From Larix kaempferi (taxonomy: Eukaryota > Streptophyta > Pinopsida > Pinales > Pinaceae): 64,000 nt of DNA. Shown piece after piece: positions 20,824 through 32,979 of this stretch; position 1 is the first letter of the stretch; every line of letters begins with the position of its first letter. The stretch spans positions 1,493,001 to 1,557,000 of the forward strand of contig BSBM01000125.1 of the NCBI GenBank assembly GCA_027924585.1, written 5' to 3'. The position numbers and the translations under genes are program-made. The notes under the pieces were generated by a model. The model did no database searches and was not told the origin of the DNA. It worked only from the letters and a program-made list of their open reading frames with translations.

Positions 20824-23790
20824 TCCAATTTGTCGCTTCACGGGACAAGCTAGCGGTAATGCTGGCTAGCTCTGGGATAACCCAACTACATATCAGAGAG
20901 ATAATGGTCACATGCTTACGTTAATTATATTTCATGCAACAAATTACAAGTACTAGTTTGAATTGATTGAGTAAGTTCTTGAGAATTGCGATTATACTAT
21001 TTGTCAATTATACAAAATTGAATTTTAAAACTCAATTCAATTAATATAACACTTCCATTAAATTTATTAAACATTTTACTTTTATGTTTTTCAGATAATC
21101 CTAATATCTCTTCGAGACAAATCACCTCATTCAAATTCTATCGATGCATTCATGGAAATGACCAGTAATGAGATTATTTTAAATCTTTCATATTCCATGG
21201 CTTTTGGCTTTTGAGGGAAATTATGGTGATTTGCAAAGCCCTACTCCATGGAAAGGACTAGCGTAAGATTATTTATCTTGAATATTCCTTTGATTTTTTT
21301 GCGAATCCCAGGTTGACGCTTGAATATGAGGGATCTGGGAATATGTAGATATCCTACGCTACGGATCTAGGGTTTCATTCGTCTTCTTATCATTCCATTT
21401 CTGGTTACTCTCTGTAGTTTCAATTGAGAAAAGCGGTCGATAAATTGCATGCCTCCATCCACTATCGAGCTTTCTAGATTCAGAATGTCATGGATACAAT
21501 GAAGCAACGAATCAACGGTCTACAAGGGTAGTTACAGAATACCAAATTGATGTTGAATGCACTGGAGAAGAGGTTCAATGCATTGGAAAATACACCACAT
21601 TTCATGAGAATGTACATGGCACAAAATGTTGAATTTTGTCCTTTGATCTACCTGGACATACCACCCGGGAATGCTCATATGATAGCAACAAAGTGGTTAT
21701 AATAGAAGTTGGGTTACGTGATATCATATGCCAGAAGTTGGGTTACATGATATCATATGACATGGGATAGGTTATTATAAAACACTTGGTATTTTTCCGA
21801 CTCTCTAAGAAGAGGAACCAGGTCAAGGATTTCCCTTAGCAACGATACTTGTGAGCCGGTTTTCTACTAAATGGACTACGAAATACAAAGAAAAGAAGTG
21901 ATCATGCGCATTGCAGATCGATTCCGCTTACTAGAAAAATATTGCATCAACCTCGTAGTCCTGGTCCTATTAGGCCATTCAAATTATGTGATAAGATTGG
22001 CATTAAATCAAAAAATCAAACCTTCACACTGTACTTCATTCCATCAGTCAAACAGACAGGTGTAAAATTTTCTAATTTTCAATTTTAAATTAATTTTAAT
22101 TTTTGAAAATTAATATCCTTCTACAGAGATTTATGTCAACTCCCGAGTGTCCTTCATAAATAGAAAAACCATATTTTCATTTTTCAGAAAATAGAATATA
22201 TGTTTTTTCATTTAAAAAAAAGTTTAATAAACCTTTTTTAAAAACATAACAAAACATTATAAAAATTACATAAAAAAATTAAGTATTAAGACTAAGTCAA
22301 AAAAATTTGACTTTCCAAGGAAAAGTATAGCCCTACTTTGGTAGGGACTAATAAATTTCACGATTAGACATCAGTAGTTAGAGGCGAGGACATGCAGGGA
22401 ATTTGAAACTTGAAATGAAATGTTGTGGCAGGCTTTCCATAGTCATTTGCGAAAATTCTTAGTAACGGATCTTTAAAGAATAAAAGAAAAGACATTTTAT
22501 TTAAGATTTGTGGTGAGTTCTTGGAACCTATGGTGATATGTTGCGGTGGGATTTGAAATTTGATTTGTGACGACACTTTAAAATATCACTCAATGAATGG
22601 AGAAATAGTTGAAAGAAATTTTTTGTTTTTTTTATACAAGTTTATAGAACTTGTGACATGGTGTTGTGGTGAGATTTCAAAGTTACTTGTGATGCACTGT
22701 GTACAACTCCTTTCAATGAATTTCTAAGGAAAAGTGACAAAGAAACTCTTATTAAATACTTCTTGTGTATTTTTTTGGTGTGGGTCTTAATAACTTATTT
22801 GTTACAAGCTTACCAAACTTGTTTATGGGGATAATTTTAACGTTTGATTTAATAAAATTTTAAAACATATTTGCGATACTTTAATACTTCAATATAGGTG
22901 TAACTCATAACTCCTTGTGACGAGTTCAAAAATCTAATTGTAAGAACTCTTTAGAACTCATGCCAGTGAATCTTCACAAGGATGCCTACAACTGTAAGGT
23001 TTTGTGGCAAGTTTGTGAAACTCACCGTGGTGCTTCTTTTAAACTTATGTTGTATTACAAGTTGTGTGAATGTGCCATAACACTATAGTTCTCAAAATAT
23101 TGTAGTGATTCTATAGAGTTGACCATATTATCTTTAGGGCTTGTGTTGACCGCCTTTATGAAAGATGCTGCAAGGCTTCAAGTTTTGAATTTTATAGAGA
23201 CACTAGAAGACTAAAGAAAAATGAGTTTCTTGAATGGGCGGCAAAACTATAAAAAGGTGAGTTTAACGAATATTTAAAAGGTTGAATTTTAAAAAACAAT
23301 CCAAACACTTCAATCAAAAACATTTTCATGGAAACTTTCTAAGCATAAAATTTTTCAAAAAATCCTTGGAGCTGAGAGAAGATAACTTAGGCTAAAACAA
23401 AATAGTTTTAGGGTGAGTCAAAGACAATTTATTAATAAAAAATAGCAAAGATAAATACATTCTTCCTCATCACTCAGGTTAAGCTCAAGTGAACAAAATT
23501 TGGATGACTCAAATAGTTTCAAGCATGATGATGAAAAATCCAAAATAAAGGGGGATACCCGAAGTATCACTACCAAATTTGGTGTCATTTTTCGATGACA
23601 CTTCGTTGGTTGTGAGAAGAATCTTTGTAGAACAACCAACGTACCTAAGGCACATAAACCGTCAGTCCAGAAATTTTCGATAATCTGATGCCTTTTGTTT
23701 TCATCTCAAGACCATTGCTTAGCGTGACACATGTGAACTAAAAAGGCTTCAATCAAGAACATGATAACCCGTCGAACTTCTGATGTATTT
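20824..23790. other. Unassigned AT-rich DNA with a decayed coding-like patch
   Basis: Between about 21480 and 22065 a plus-strand patch reads like degenerate protein (MDTMKQRINGLQ, LMLNALEKRFNALENTPHF, IADRFRLLEKYCINLVVL), interrupted by stops. I do not recognise it; a retroelement gag remnant is possible. A 27-bp direct duplication sits at 21704-21730 and 21733-21759. The remainder shows no gene. Confidence 0.3.
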
Positions 23791-23793
23791 CTG

Positions 23794-24216
23794 TCACTAG
23801 ACCGACGGATGAACAAGGGATTTTACTTAGTTTTTCGATGCTCAGTCGTTGGTAGATCGACATAATGTCATCGGTAGATCGAGGCCAGTCCATCGGTAGA
23901 CCGAGGGACAACCATCGGTTGTTTTGACGGTATGACATCAATAGATCAATGGTCTATTGTTGGTTACTATAACGTGCTTGGTAGATGTACGTCAGTAGAT
24001 CGAGGCTAAACCATCTGTAGACTGAGGGAAAACCATCGAATCTTCCGATGGCCAGCCGTCGTTAGAGCGATGACCATTTGTCAGTAACTATGACGTCTTT
24101 GGAAAATTTGTCGTCAGTGTTTCCGAAGTTTTCAGTAGAAGTTCAACGGCCTGGCCAAGCGTCTGACGATTTGGCATCTTATATAGGCATCACAAGATGG
24201 CGTTGGTAGACCGACT
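23794..24216. repeat. Degenerate array of a TCGGTAGACCGA-type palindrome
   Basis: About nine copies of a short partly palindromic word (forms such as CATCGGTAGACCGAGGG, CATCGGTAGATCGAGG, CAGTAGATCGAGG, CGTTGGTAGACCGACTGA) lie in 420 bp. They form two larger units of about 120 bp starting near 23865 and 23987. It ends at a (TA)n run near 24221-24242. Confidence 0.6.
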
Positions 24217-24599
24217 GATATATATATATATATATATATATGTTTTTCCCTTGCAATCAACTCTAATCTTACACCATTCAGAGTCAAACCTTGACTCTTA
24301 CAACCCACCCATGCAGCCCCAAGTAGAGCCTAAAATTTGCATCTATGGATTTTGTCAAAAGAGTTTCTACCAAGAATGGTTGCCAATACTCTTATTCATT
24401 TAAGTGAATTATTCACAAGGAAGCCAACAAAACCCAAAACCTAGGGTTTGACCCCTTATATTTCCACCAAATGCCACATGCTCCTTAATATAGGACCTTG
24501 ATCAATGTAATAAACCTAGGTCTAGGATTTGATCCCTAAATCTTCAACGATCCTCCATAAAGAAAAAAAAAACCTCTCCAAGAGGTAATGCTCAACATA
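24217..24599. other. Leader-like DNA upstream of E2 gag
   Basis: Contains a (TA)n run and no ORF. E2's 5' LTR and priming site would be expected here, but I find neither, so the 5' end of E2 has been lost or replaced. Confidence 0.35.
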
Positions 24600-25499
24600 T
24601 GGACGGTCAACAAGATAACGTCAATTTTTCAACTGATCAAGAAGAAGAGCGCTAAGGGAAGCTGTGTGGAAAGTTAGTTTTGAAATAACAAGAAAAGGTA
24701 GCGAAGACATTGTAGAGAGTAGTGTGGAGGTGAATAGAAAGAAATAGGAACTTGCTAGAGGGGCAAGATGTAGAGGGCACAGTGCTAAAGGAGAGCAATG
24801 TAGAAGACGATAAAGAGGAAGAATGGCCAACGAAAAAGGAATGATGTGGAAGAGACCACATTAGAGGAGGATGTGGAAGAACGAGAAGTTAATATTGGAG
24901 AAATACAATGGTGAAGCTACGATGTAAAAGAGTCGAAAGAAAGTGATGAAAAATATCAGCACAGTCAGATAGTGGAAAGTTCATCTGAGAATGAAGCAGT
25001 AGAAGATGAGCATATTGCATGATTGAGAGAAATATTGATCAATGGAGATTGAGTATTAATCCAGATCCCATAGAGAAGCGTTTGGTGAAATAGTGTTGTA
25101 GCATTCCCCCCTTGAACACCCTCAGCGCATATTTTCAAAAGCAAGTGAAAATTAAGTACAAAGAGAAGTTAGATTTATTCTACAAGAGATATTAGAGGAA
25201 GAAATAAGAGTAGAGGATAAACAAAGAAGTGGAAAGGTGATAAGGAGATTGAAAATGGAAGGAACGAAAACAGATTCATTGTTAAGGCTTCCTTTTTTTC
25301 ATGGAACTGGAAAAGATGACGCAGAGCGACATTGGTTTATTTTTGAATCAGTATGGGCAATAAAACAAGTGTCAGATGAAACATAGAAGGTAGTGCATAT
25401 GGATACTACTCTATGCGATCATGTGCTCACGTGGTACATGAAATATAAAATGACTACTGCATAAGAAGTGATGAGGATATTGGCTGAGATTAAACCAAC
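24600..25499 (+). pseudogene. E2 gag, N-terminal part
   Basis: A purine-rich charged leader leads into the conserved plant gypsy gag core: LPFFHGTGKDDAERHWFIFE, then VWAIKQVSDET, then TTLCDHVLTWYMKYKMTTA, then ILAEIK. Several TAG codons interrupt it. The frame is cut at AEIK by the inverted LTR insertion and resumes at 26039. Confidence 0.72.
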
Positions 25500-26038
25500 G
25501 TAGATCCATCTTAAACCCGTATCTATCAAGCAACGAGAGGGATCCAATTTCTTGAGGTGTATTTCTTTTTTAAAATTTATACTCAAGAAATTTGATCTCT
25601 CTTGATTGATAGATCAGGGTTTAAGTTTTAAATTTTTATTTTATAAACGAACATCTATTTTTAAATTACTTTTCATAATATTTTATTTTATGAACAAACA
25701 TGGATTTTTTTAAAATACTTTCCATAATTTAATTTTTTTTTATTTTATGAGCCGACATGAATTTTTTAATTATTTTGTTAGTAACAAACGTTACATCACG
25801 ATGTAAAACAAACTTCTATTTTTAATTACTTTTCATAATATTTTATGTTATGAATAGACATGGATTTTTTTAAATACTTTCCATAATTTAATTTTTTATT
25901 TTATGAGCCAACATGAATTTTTTTAATTATTTTGTTAGTAACAAACGTTACATCACGATGTAACGTTACATGACACACTCACACATGTTACAACATCTCC
26001 CCCATACTGGGTTGTAGAGCACCTCGTTTCACTCAATG
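25500..26038 (-). mobile_element. Inverted LTR + PPT fragment inserted in E2 gag
   Basis: 539 bp, bounded by CAAC on both sides (25496-25499 and 26039-26042). Read on the minus strand it has 40 bp matching the 3' end of E2's internal region, the PPT (GTATGGGGGAGA), then a full-length LTR ending GATGGATCTAC. It matches 29573-29912 in opposite orientation and lacks a deletion seen there. It contains a tandem duplication (25651-25809 and 25811-25964) and a perfect 14-bp palindrome at 25958-25971. So a 3'-terminal piece of the same family sits backwards in gag. Confidence 0.75.
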
Positions 26039-26960
26039 CAACAAGTAATGTTAAAGGAGTTTCAGAAGCTAAAATCAGAATCACAGTGTATTACTGAAAT
26101 AAAAGAACTAAGAAACAACCAAGAGAGACAGTCTAGGATTATGAGCAAAGATTTATGATTTTGTTGGATAGGTTGTCATTTCAAATCTAGTGTGTACAAC
26201 ACAGAGAGTGGTTCATTGCAGGTTTGTTGCTGCATATATGGGTCCTAGTAACTCAACAAAAGGTTCGCACGCAACCTGATGCATTAGAAATTGCGATGCG
26301 GTTGGAGTCTACACCAGGAGGTGAATCTTCCACAAGAATGGCGTAGGTGCAGTCTTAGCTAGCGATGTTGACTGTGCAATTGCAAGAAATAGCTAAGGGG
26401 AAAGCAATGTAGGAAAATGTGTGGTGTACACTATGCCATGTAGAAGGACACCACCGCAATGAGTGCACTATGTTGGGAGTGTATACAGTCATTGGTTCCC
26501 CAAATCCTTTCCCCACAGGACAATAGGCGGACTGGTGTGAGATATATAAGAAATGAGGTCATTCCCCTCCGTAGTGTCCTATGATTCAAAAGTATAAAAC
26601 CACTACTACTACTCCTTTTTGTGCAGTGGGACATGTTGTAAAGGGATGCCATGCATTACAGTTGATGAAGTAACATTCTCCTAATGCTTACAAAGTAAAG
26701 GGAACAAAGGATAATGCGGCAGGTTGAGGTGGTGGCTTTCAAGGTGGATTTTGAGGGAGAGGTCAAGGATTTGAAAGAGGTGGGAGAACACCTATTTGCT
26801 TTAACTGCGTAGAACCGGGTCATGTATCATGTGCTTATCTGAAACCTATAGCGTTGTGTAGATACTGTCGCAACACATAGCACACAATCATGAGGATTTT
26901 CTAGATCTTATAGCTAAGTGAGAGGAAAAAAGGGACATTTCAATATGGTAACAATATAGG
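26039..26960 (+). pseudogene. E2 gag, C-terminal part with zinc knuckles
   Basis: Resumes after the insertion with QQVMLKEFQKLKSESQCITE and continues as capsid. Nucleocapsid-type knuckles follow: CTLCHVEGHHRNEC (bases about 26425-26466) is a perfect C-x2-C-x4-H-x4-C, WCEIYKKWGHSPPQC near 26530-26575 has lost one Cys, and CFNCVEPGHVSC near 26800 is shortened. Multiple knuckles are characteristic of this plant gypsy gag. Many stops; not translatable as one protein. Confidence 0.7.
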
Positions 26961-27011
26961 TTCATGATGAATAGAAGTTGAAGGACCCAATATATGTGCA
27001 TATAATAATCA

Positions 27012-27118
27012 GAGGGGGCACATTATTAGGGGAAGACCGTGGTAAGCAAGGCTACGTAGAGAAATTGTTGGAAGATAAAATTAGAAAGGCTGCAAAACCC
27101 CTAATAATGTGCCCCCTC
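27012..27118. repeat. Perfect 21-bp inverted repeat with 65-nt loop
   Basis: 27012-27032 and 27098-27118 are exact reverse complements (one arm reads GAGGGGGCACATTATTAGGG plus G). It lies where protease should connect to RT; most of protease and the RT fingers are missing at this point. Confidence 0.9.
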
Positions 27119-27709
27119 GACATATGGGTGAGGTTTTGGAAAATGTTGGAGGACAAGAGACATATTCCTTTAATGATGGGTTCTTGGGATACCATCAGGT
27201 GAAGATGGAAAAGGAGGATACGACAAAAAAAATTTGCAATAGAATGGGGCTCTTTTGCATATACAATGATGCCATTTGGATTGAAGAATGCACTAGTAGT
27301 GTTTTCTCGGATTGTAGTGATTGCATTTAAAGAATTCATGCATAGTTTTTTGGAGGTTTACTTGGATGAATAGATAGTGTTCAATTTACTAAAGGACCAT
27401 GCAAGTGTATTAAGATTAAAGCTAGATAGATGTAGACAGTTATAAATTTTATTAAATTTGTAGAAATGTGTTTTTTGCACACTAGTGGGAGTGCTTTTGG
27501 GTCATGTAGTTTTCAAAGAGGGATTACTGGTAGATCCAACTAAGGTTGTAGTAATAATAAATTTACCAACACCAACTCCTGTAAAAATGTTGTGCACTAC
27601 TTTTGGGCATACTAGATACTATAGGAATTTTACAAGGAATTATGCCAAGATTACTACGTCATTGGAGAAGCTGCTTAGAAAAGACAATAAGTATGAATGG
27701 AATTCGTAG
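27109..27709 (+). pseudogene. E2 reverse transcriptase remnant
   Basis: Across frames the RT palm and thumb are readable: MGEVLENVGGQETYSFNDGF, LGYHQVKME, then IEWGSFAYTMMPFGLKNA in the next frame. The catalytic box reads YLDE followed by a stop, where Y-L-D-D is required, so the enzyme is dead. The frame at 27485-27709 continues with GVLLGHVVFKEGLLVDPTKV and TRYYRNFTRNYAKITTSLEK, typical of the RT-RNase H connection. The fingers region upstream is deleted. Confidence 0.8.
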
Positions 27710-27727
27710 TGTTAGGAATCATTTGAT

Positions 27728-28201
27728 ATGTTGAAGGAGAAGTTGGTGACAACACCTATACTGATTTTTCCAAATTGGATGAAAATATTTCATGTGCATG
27801 TGGATGCCTCATCTATAGCGTTGGGGATTGTATTGGCACAGCCTATAGATAGAAACATTAACCATCCGGTTTATTTTGCAAGCATGAAACTCTCAAATGC
27901 AGAAAATCATTATACCAAAACAGAGCAAGAAGGGTTAGCAATGGTTTATGCGCTGCAAAAATTTCGACATTATCTGTTGGGTAATTTCTTTAAATTCTCT
28001 ATTGATCATTTTGCTTTGAAGTATTTAGTTAATGAGAAAGTGTTGGGGGGGAGGATCTATCGTTGGTTGTTTCTATTTCAAGAATATGATTTTGAAGTAG
28101 TGGTCAAGCCGGGAAAACATAATGTGGGTCCATATCATTTATCTCACATAGATAATAGAGAAGTAGAAGGAAGTATAGATGATAAGTTTCTAGATGCATA
28201 G
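27728..28201 (+). pseudogene. E2 RNase H
   Basis: A 157-codon frame starting MLKEKLVTTPILIFPNWMKI. It carries FHVHVDASSIALGIVLAQP with the first catalytic Asp intact, then AENHYTKTEQEGLAMVYALQ with the Glu position, then KFSIDHFALKYLVNEK and GKHNVGPYHLS, where A-D-x-L-S is expected but Gly-Pro-Tyr stands. It is the usual gypsy RNase H after RT; the last active-site Asp appears lost. Confidence 0.8.
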
Positions 28202-29500
28202 TTGTTTTGTGTAGATGTGGTTCCTGATCAATTTATAGATATTGAAACATTCTTAATGACGAGGAAAGCACCAAAGGATTATACAGTGGCACAATGATGA
28301 GAATTGGTCACTAGGAGTGTGAATTACTAGTTGAATGCATGCCAGTTGTATAAAATAGGAGAAGATGGTGTATTGCGCAAATATGTTATGTAGAATGAAC
28401 TTGATACAGTACTTTATGAAGCACACGAAGACGTAGTAGGAGGACATAATGTAGGAAAGGAATCAACAAGGAAAGTACCGCATGCAGGTTTTTGGTGGCC
28501 TTCACTATTTTTAGAAGCAAAAGAATACTGTGAGTGGTGTGATGTATGCCAACGCATAGGAAATCCATCAACAAGCGATGAACTACCGTTGGTCCCAGTA
28601 AATATGCTGGATCCATTTGAGAAATGGGCTATTTATTTTGTAGGTCTAATCAATCCACCAGCTAAAATATTTGGCTCAAGATATTATTACAACAATAAAA
28701 TATCTGACACATTGGGTAGAAGCAACGCCGATGAAAGAATGTATAGTTGAAGTTGTTGCGCACTTTATTTTTGAAAATATCATTACCAACTTTTGGATGT
28801 CCTCATATTTTGATGAGTGTTAAAGGAACACAAGTTTTGAATGCTACTATTTGTGGGTTGACATAGGTATTTATGATTCATCATCAAAAGAGCACACCAT
28901 ATCATCCACAAGCTAATGGTACAGTCAAAGAGTTTAGTAAAGTATTGGAGCGCACATTAACAAAGGTTTGCAACATAGAAAGGGATGATTGAGATCAGAT
29001 AATTTCGACTCTTTTATGGGCATATCCGACTACTTGCAAGAGACTGACAAAATTTATACCATTTCGGTTAGTTTATGGAAAAGAAGCTATGATGCCAGTG
29101 GAATTTGTAGTTCCAAGTTTGGACATTGCACTTGCCACAAATATGAATGATGATGAAGCTTTAAAAAGTCGGTTGTAGAGTCCGATGGAGTTGGAAGAAG
29201 GCATGCTACTTGCTAGATTTAGTCAATAGGTGGAAAAGTGCAGGTAGAAGGCATGGCATTATAAACTTATTTGGAAGCGTGAGTTGGAACTTGGTTCTTT
29301 GTTACTATTATATGATAGTAGATATATTAAACAATCGGGACAATTGTGCATGCGTTGGATGGGACTATTTCAAATTGCTTAAATTACTGAGGCTGGTGCC
29401 GTAAAGTTGCATACTTTATGGGGTGATCAACTCAAATGAATGATTAATGGAAGCCGAGCTAAAGCGTACAATGGCATTCAGGGGCCAGAGATATGAAATC
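28202..29500 (+). pseudogene. E2 integrase
   Basis: The zinc finger survives near 28420-28550 with AHEDVVGGH and CEWCDVCQRIG (His-His-Cys-Cys). The first core motif reads KWAIYFVGLI near 28625, with Tyr replacing the catalytic Asp. The rest of the core is scattered over three frames (THWVEATPMK-like text near 28710, [14 protein letters not shown] near 28900, where the Glu is kept). Near 29400-29460 GDQLK..MINGSRAKAYNG marks the C-terminal end. Inactive. Confidence 0.72.
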
Positions 29501-29607
29501 GACTCCAATGATAATTAATCATGTATATAGTAGGTCGAATAGGAAGTTGTCATTTAATAAAAAGTACATTTGTTGCACCGAGAGAAGCGAGGTGCTCTAC
29601 AACCCAG

Positions 29608-29618
29608 TATGGGGGAGA
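29608..29618 (+). other. E2 polypurine tract
   Basis: TATGGGGGAGA directly precedes the LTR start TGTTGTAATG, the normal plus-strand priming layout. Confidence 0.75.
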
Positions 29619-29912
29619 TGTTGTAATGTTTGTTCCTAACAAAATAATTAAAAAAATTCATGTCAGCTCATAATTTAAAAAATTATGGAAAGTATTTAAA
29701 AAAAATTCATGTTGGCTCATAAAATAAAATATTATGAAAAGTAATTAAAAAATTGATGTTCGTTTATAAAATAAAAACTTAAAACTTAAACCCGGATCTA
29801 TCAATCAAGAGAGATCAAATTTCTTGAGTTTAAATTTAATAAAAGAAATACACCTCAAGAAATTGGATCCCTCTCGGTGCTTGATAGATATAGGCTTAAG
29901 ATGGATCTATTG
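29619..29912 (+). repeat. E2 3' LTR (about 294 bp, internally deleted) ending in a hairpin module
   Basis: Begins TGTTGTAATG after the PPT and ends near GATGGATCTA. Relative to the inverted copy at 25500-25993 it lacks about 40 bp after TTGTAA and one copy of the tandem unit. Its last 130 bp fold back on themselves (CTTAAACCCGGATCTATCAA with the partner TTGATAGATATAGGCTTAAG). Confidence 0.7.
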
Positions 29913-30163
29913 TGGTTATGTCCATTTATGGAGAAGTTTGACAGTTTGATAACCATAAAAACAGTTAAATTTGAATTTTTAAATAAATAAAGTACAACAT
30001 ATCGCATATTTATGTAAAAAAATTAATGATGAGGTGTGATGGGAAAGCAGATCGAGAAAAGCAATAATTATGGAATCAAAGTGACAATTTGATGAGGGGA
30101 AAGAAGATTTTTGGATTGCATAAATTATGGAAATAATTAAATTATGGAGCGACATCATTTACG
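29913..30163. other. AT-rich leader before the next ORF
   Basis: AT-rich; no gene. Probably the 5' untranslated part of the following element. Confidence 0.35.
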
Positions 30164-32935
30164 ATGGCAGAACGGTACCAACGAGAATTGAATTTGTTTT
30201 TAAAATATTCTTACTATTCAGATAAGTTATTCTATTGAATTGAGTATCTGAGTAACGTTAAGCTAGCTTGCAAAGTAAAGAAGTGATTGCAGTGCGAAGG
30301 ATTTGAGATTGTGGCAGGTAAATTAGCATTTTCGACATTGGGTGTGCCTAAGGTGCGACAAAAAATGAGGGTAATAAAGGAGGAAAAAATGCATGTGGTT
30401 GAAATGGATCACAGAGTCGAGATAAAAGGGAAATTATTTGGCAAGGTACCATCCATGAAATTTTTGGACTTTAACCTCTAGGATGAAGACAATTTTCAGC
30501 ATTACAGTTTGATAATTATGTGGATATTATTGTTCATGATGATGGTGTTGAAGGAGTTGTTTTTAAGAAATGGGTGTGTCAGATAACTTAGTCAGGAATA
30601 ATGACCCTACTCGATGTTCCACATTTTGGGAGAGGTCCAAGTATTACATGTTGTATCTGGTTTTTATTAAGTCAACTGCATGGAGGTTGTCTTTGGTTAG
30701 ATAAGCCCTATCCACTGGATTTGAAGTTAATGCATAAGATTTCAGGACTACCATGGAAAGGGGAGGATCCAACTCAAGAAATTGCAGCGCGGGATATGAA
30801 AATAGAGGAGAGTCATGTCAAGTATGGGACACACAAAGGGACTCTAGGGGATGTCATTTTCACAATTTCTAGCAAATAAATTCAATTTCATACTCAAATT
30901 CTGGCCGACAAAGTTATAAGGAAATGTAGAAAGGATGAGTGCCTAGTGGGGGTACTATTTGCGGCAGAGCATTGTAATCAAGTTATCAAGATGAATTGGT
31001 CGAAGTGCCTACTAGATGAGTTTATACAAGATTGTTTGGATACTCAAGATGTGGGTAAGGACTTTCACATTAGTTGGGTTTAGTTGTTGGTTGTGACAAT
31101 TGGATGGAAAGCGCCACAAGGAAATGACTATGATATACAAGTTACGAGAACATTTCCTGCCCCTAATTTTGGTATATGGCAATACAATACAAATAAGGAT
31201 GCTCAATAAGCAACTAACTTAGCATTTCAGTGTTGGTACACTTATATGATTCAGGCGACAACAGAGGCATATAGGATTCTATTTCAGTTGATCGACAAGT
31301 ATGAATCACCAATTTATTTCTCAATTGATAATCATAATGATTTTATGTCACCACAGACATATCCTTCACATAGAACATATTTTCTACCATTTTGTGTGAC
31401 TAAGGAGGATATTAAAGAAGTTTTAGAAGATTGTCCTGTTGAATTCTAGTTGAAGCATGATTCAAATGTAGAGATTTTAAATACTCCAAAAGGAAACCCA
31501 GAAAGGAAAAAAGAAACCTAGAAAGGAAAAAGGAAACAAAGGGATCAACAAGCTCATAGCTGCATGGTTCCCCGAGGCTAAGCACGCAAAAGAAGAAAAA
31601 GAGTTAGGAATAAACATAAGAGATAGCAGAAGTGCACAAGAAAAAGAGGATTACATTGTTTTCATCAGTCATTAAAGAAGAGGATCCATCAGAGATGCAT
31701 GAAGATAAACAAGAACAAAGAACATCAAAAGAGAAGAAAGTTAAAATGTAGTTGTTTCAGGAAAAGGAGACTTTGTCTATGGATTTGAAAGAACTAGAAA
31801 AAATAATTGAATCCATTGAAATCAATTTGAAATCACAACAATCTATGCAAGTTATCTTTACTAAGCAATTGGGTAAGCTAAAAGGTAAGTTGAAGATTGG
31901 TGATTCTACATCAGAAAGTTCAGATATGGATATTGAAAATACCGCACGAGAGAGTGAAAGTAGACCATTGGTTACATGAAGGTATATAAGTGTGGATCAT
32001 CGCACCATAATACAAAAATAGATTAAAGGATCATCTGCAATGGTGTCCAAGCTGCTTGGTATTGCATTAGACTTGTCACAAGTTTCTTTTACGCAGTTGA
32101 AATAATATATTGCCATTGTGACAGAGGAGATGACTATGAGTCCTCTAGATAAAAGTAAATCATATAATGACATCCATCAGGAACATGCTAAGGTCATTCC
32201 TCAACATTCTTCCTTGACTACAGTTGTAGAGGACTTGCATTTGGGATTGCAGTAGGAAATAATATTTTCTACTATAGTTGAACATAAATGTGAAGAAATT
32301 AAAACATTGATTGAAGGATTGTAGGCATAGAACAAGTCATTGGAGGAGTAATTGTCTATGATAGAGACACCAAAGCAAACAAAATTGAAGCAACATATTT
32401 ATGAGTCTGAGGAAGAAATTGGAAAAGAAAAGAGCACAATACAAAATGTTTAAAAATTGGTAAATACTAGTTTCAGGGTTTGCAACCATCTGTAGGAAGT
32501 GCCTAAGGTTGCAGAGAAAGAAAACCAAGTCAAATCATGGGACGAGGAAGTTAAAAGTAGGAAGTCGTCTCTCATAAAATTGCCAATATATGCAAGAATG
32601 GAGGATATGGCTGAAATTTCTGCTCTCATGAAGAAGATCGATTTGGATAAAACAAGGCAGTAGGAGGTGACTACCTAGGTCATGAAGTTTCAAGAGGGAG
32701 CTAATAAAAAATATATAAGCATTGCATAAATTCATGAGAAGTCCCAAAAAGTTGTGGAGTTGGGTGAATCTATGCACCCAAATTAGGAATCTACAACAAA
32801 AGAACAAAAAGTGAAATTTCAACAGGATTTTAAGATTCCATTGCAATATGTTGTGCAATTGGACAATAAGTTTTTGGAATTTGTAGCAGAGTTGAAACAA
32901 ACATTCTCATAAGTTGCTAAGTGATTTCCGACCAG
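30164..32935 (+). pseudogene. Long decayed ORF of a second LTR element (globular + coiled coil)
   Basis: ATG at 30164 opens MAERYQRELNLFLKYSYYSD, followed by a stop. The same protein continues through pieces at 30287-30481, 30601-30879, 31246-31449 and 31752-31979, plus intervening frames (CLVGVLFAAEHCNQVIKMNW, SKCLLDEFIQDC, GKDFHISWV). The second half is Lys/Glu-rich helix or coiled coil (LKELEKIIESIEINLKS, ARMEDMAEISALMKKIDLDK). About 920 codons in total, with many TAG codons. The layout resembles the LTR-borne ORF of E1, but I see no clear sequence identity by eye. Function unknown; it sits next to a PPT and LTR, so it belongs to a retroelement, possibly gag-like. Confidence 0.6.
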
Positions 32936-32968
32936 TAAAGTTTGGGCTTGAGGGCGAGTCCAACATAG

Positions 32969-32979
32969 TGTTGGGGGCC
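32969..32979 (+). other. Polypurine tract of the second LTR element
   Basis: TGTTGGGGGCC lies immediately before the LTR start at 32980. Confidence 0.55.

Larger units (their letters stand above)
24600..29912 (+). mobile_element. E2: decayed Ty3/gypsy element without a visible 5' LTR
   Basis: A plus-strand gypsy element with gag (24.6-25.5 and 26.04-26.96 kb), remnant PR/RT (27.0-27.7 kb), RNase H (27.7-28.2 kb), integrase (28.2-29.5 kb), PPT and a short 3' LTR (29619-29912). Gag is split by an inverted fragment carrying the same LTR type (25500-26038). RT and integrase active sites are mutated. It is old, and its 5' LTR is not found. Downstream it abuts an unrelated ORF-LTR block. Confidence 0.82.
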
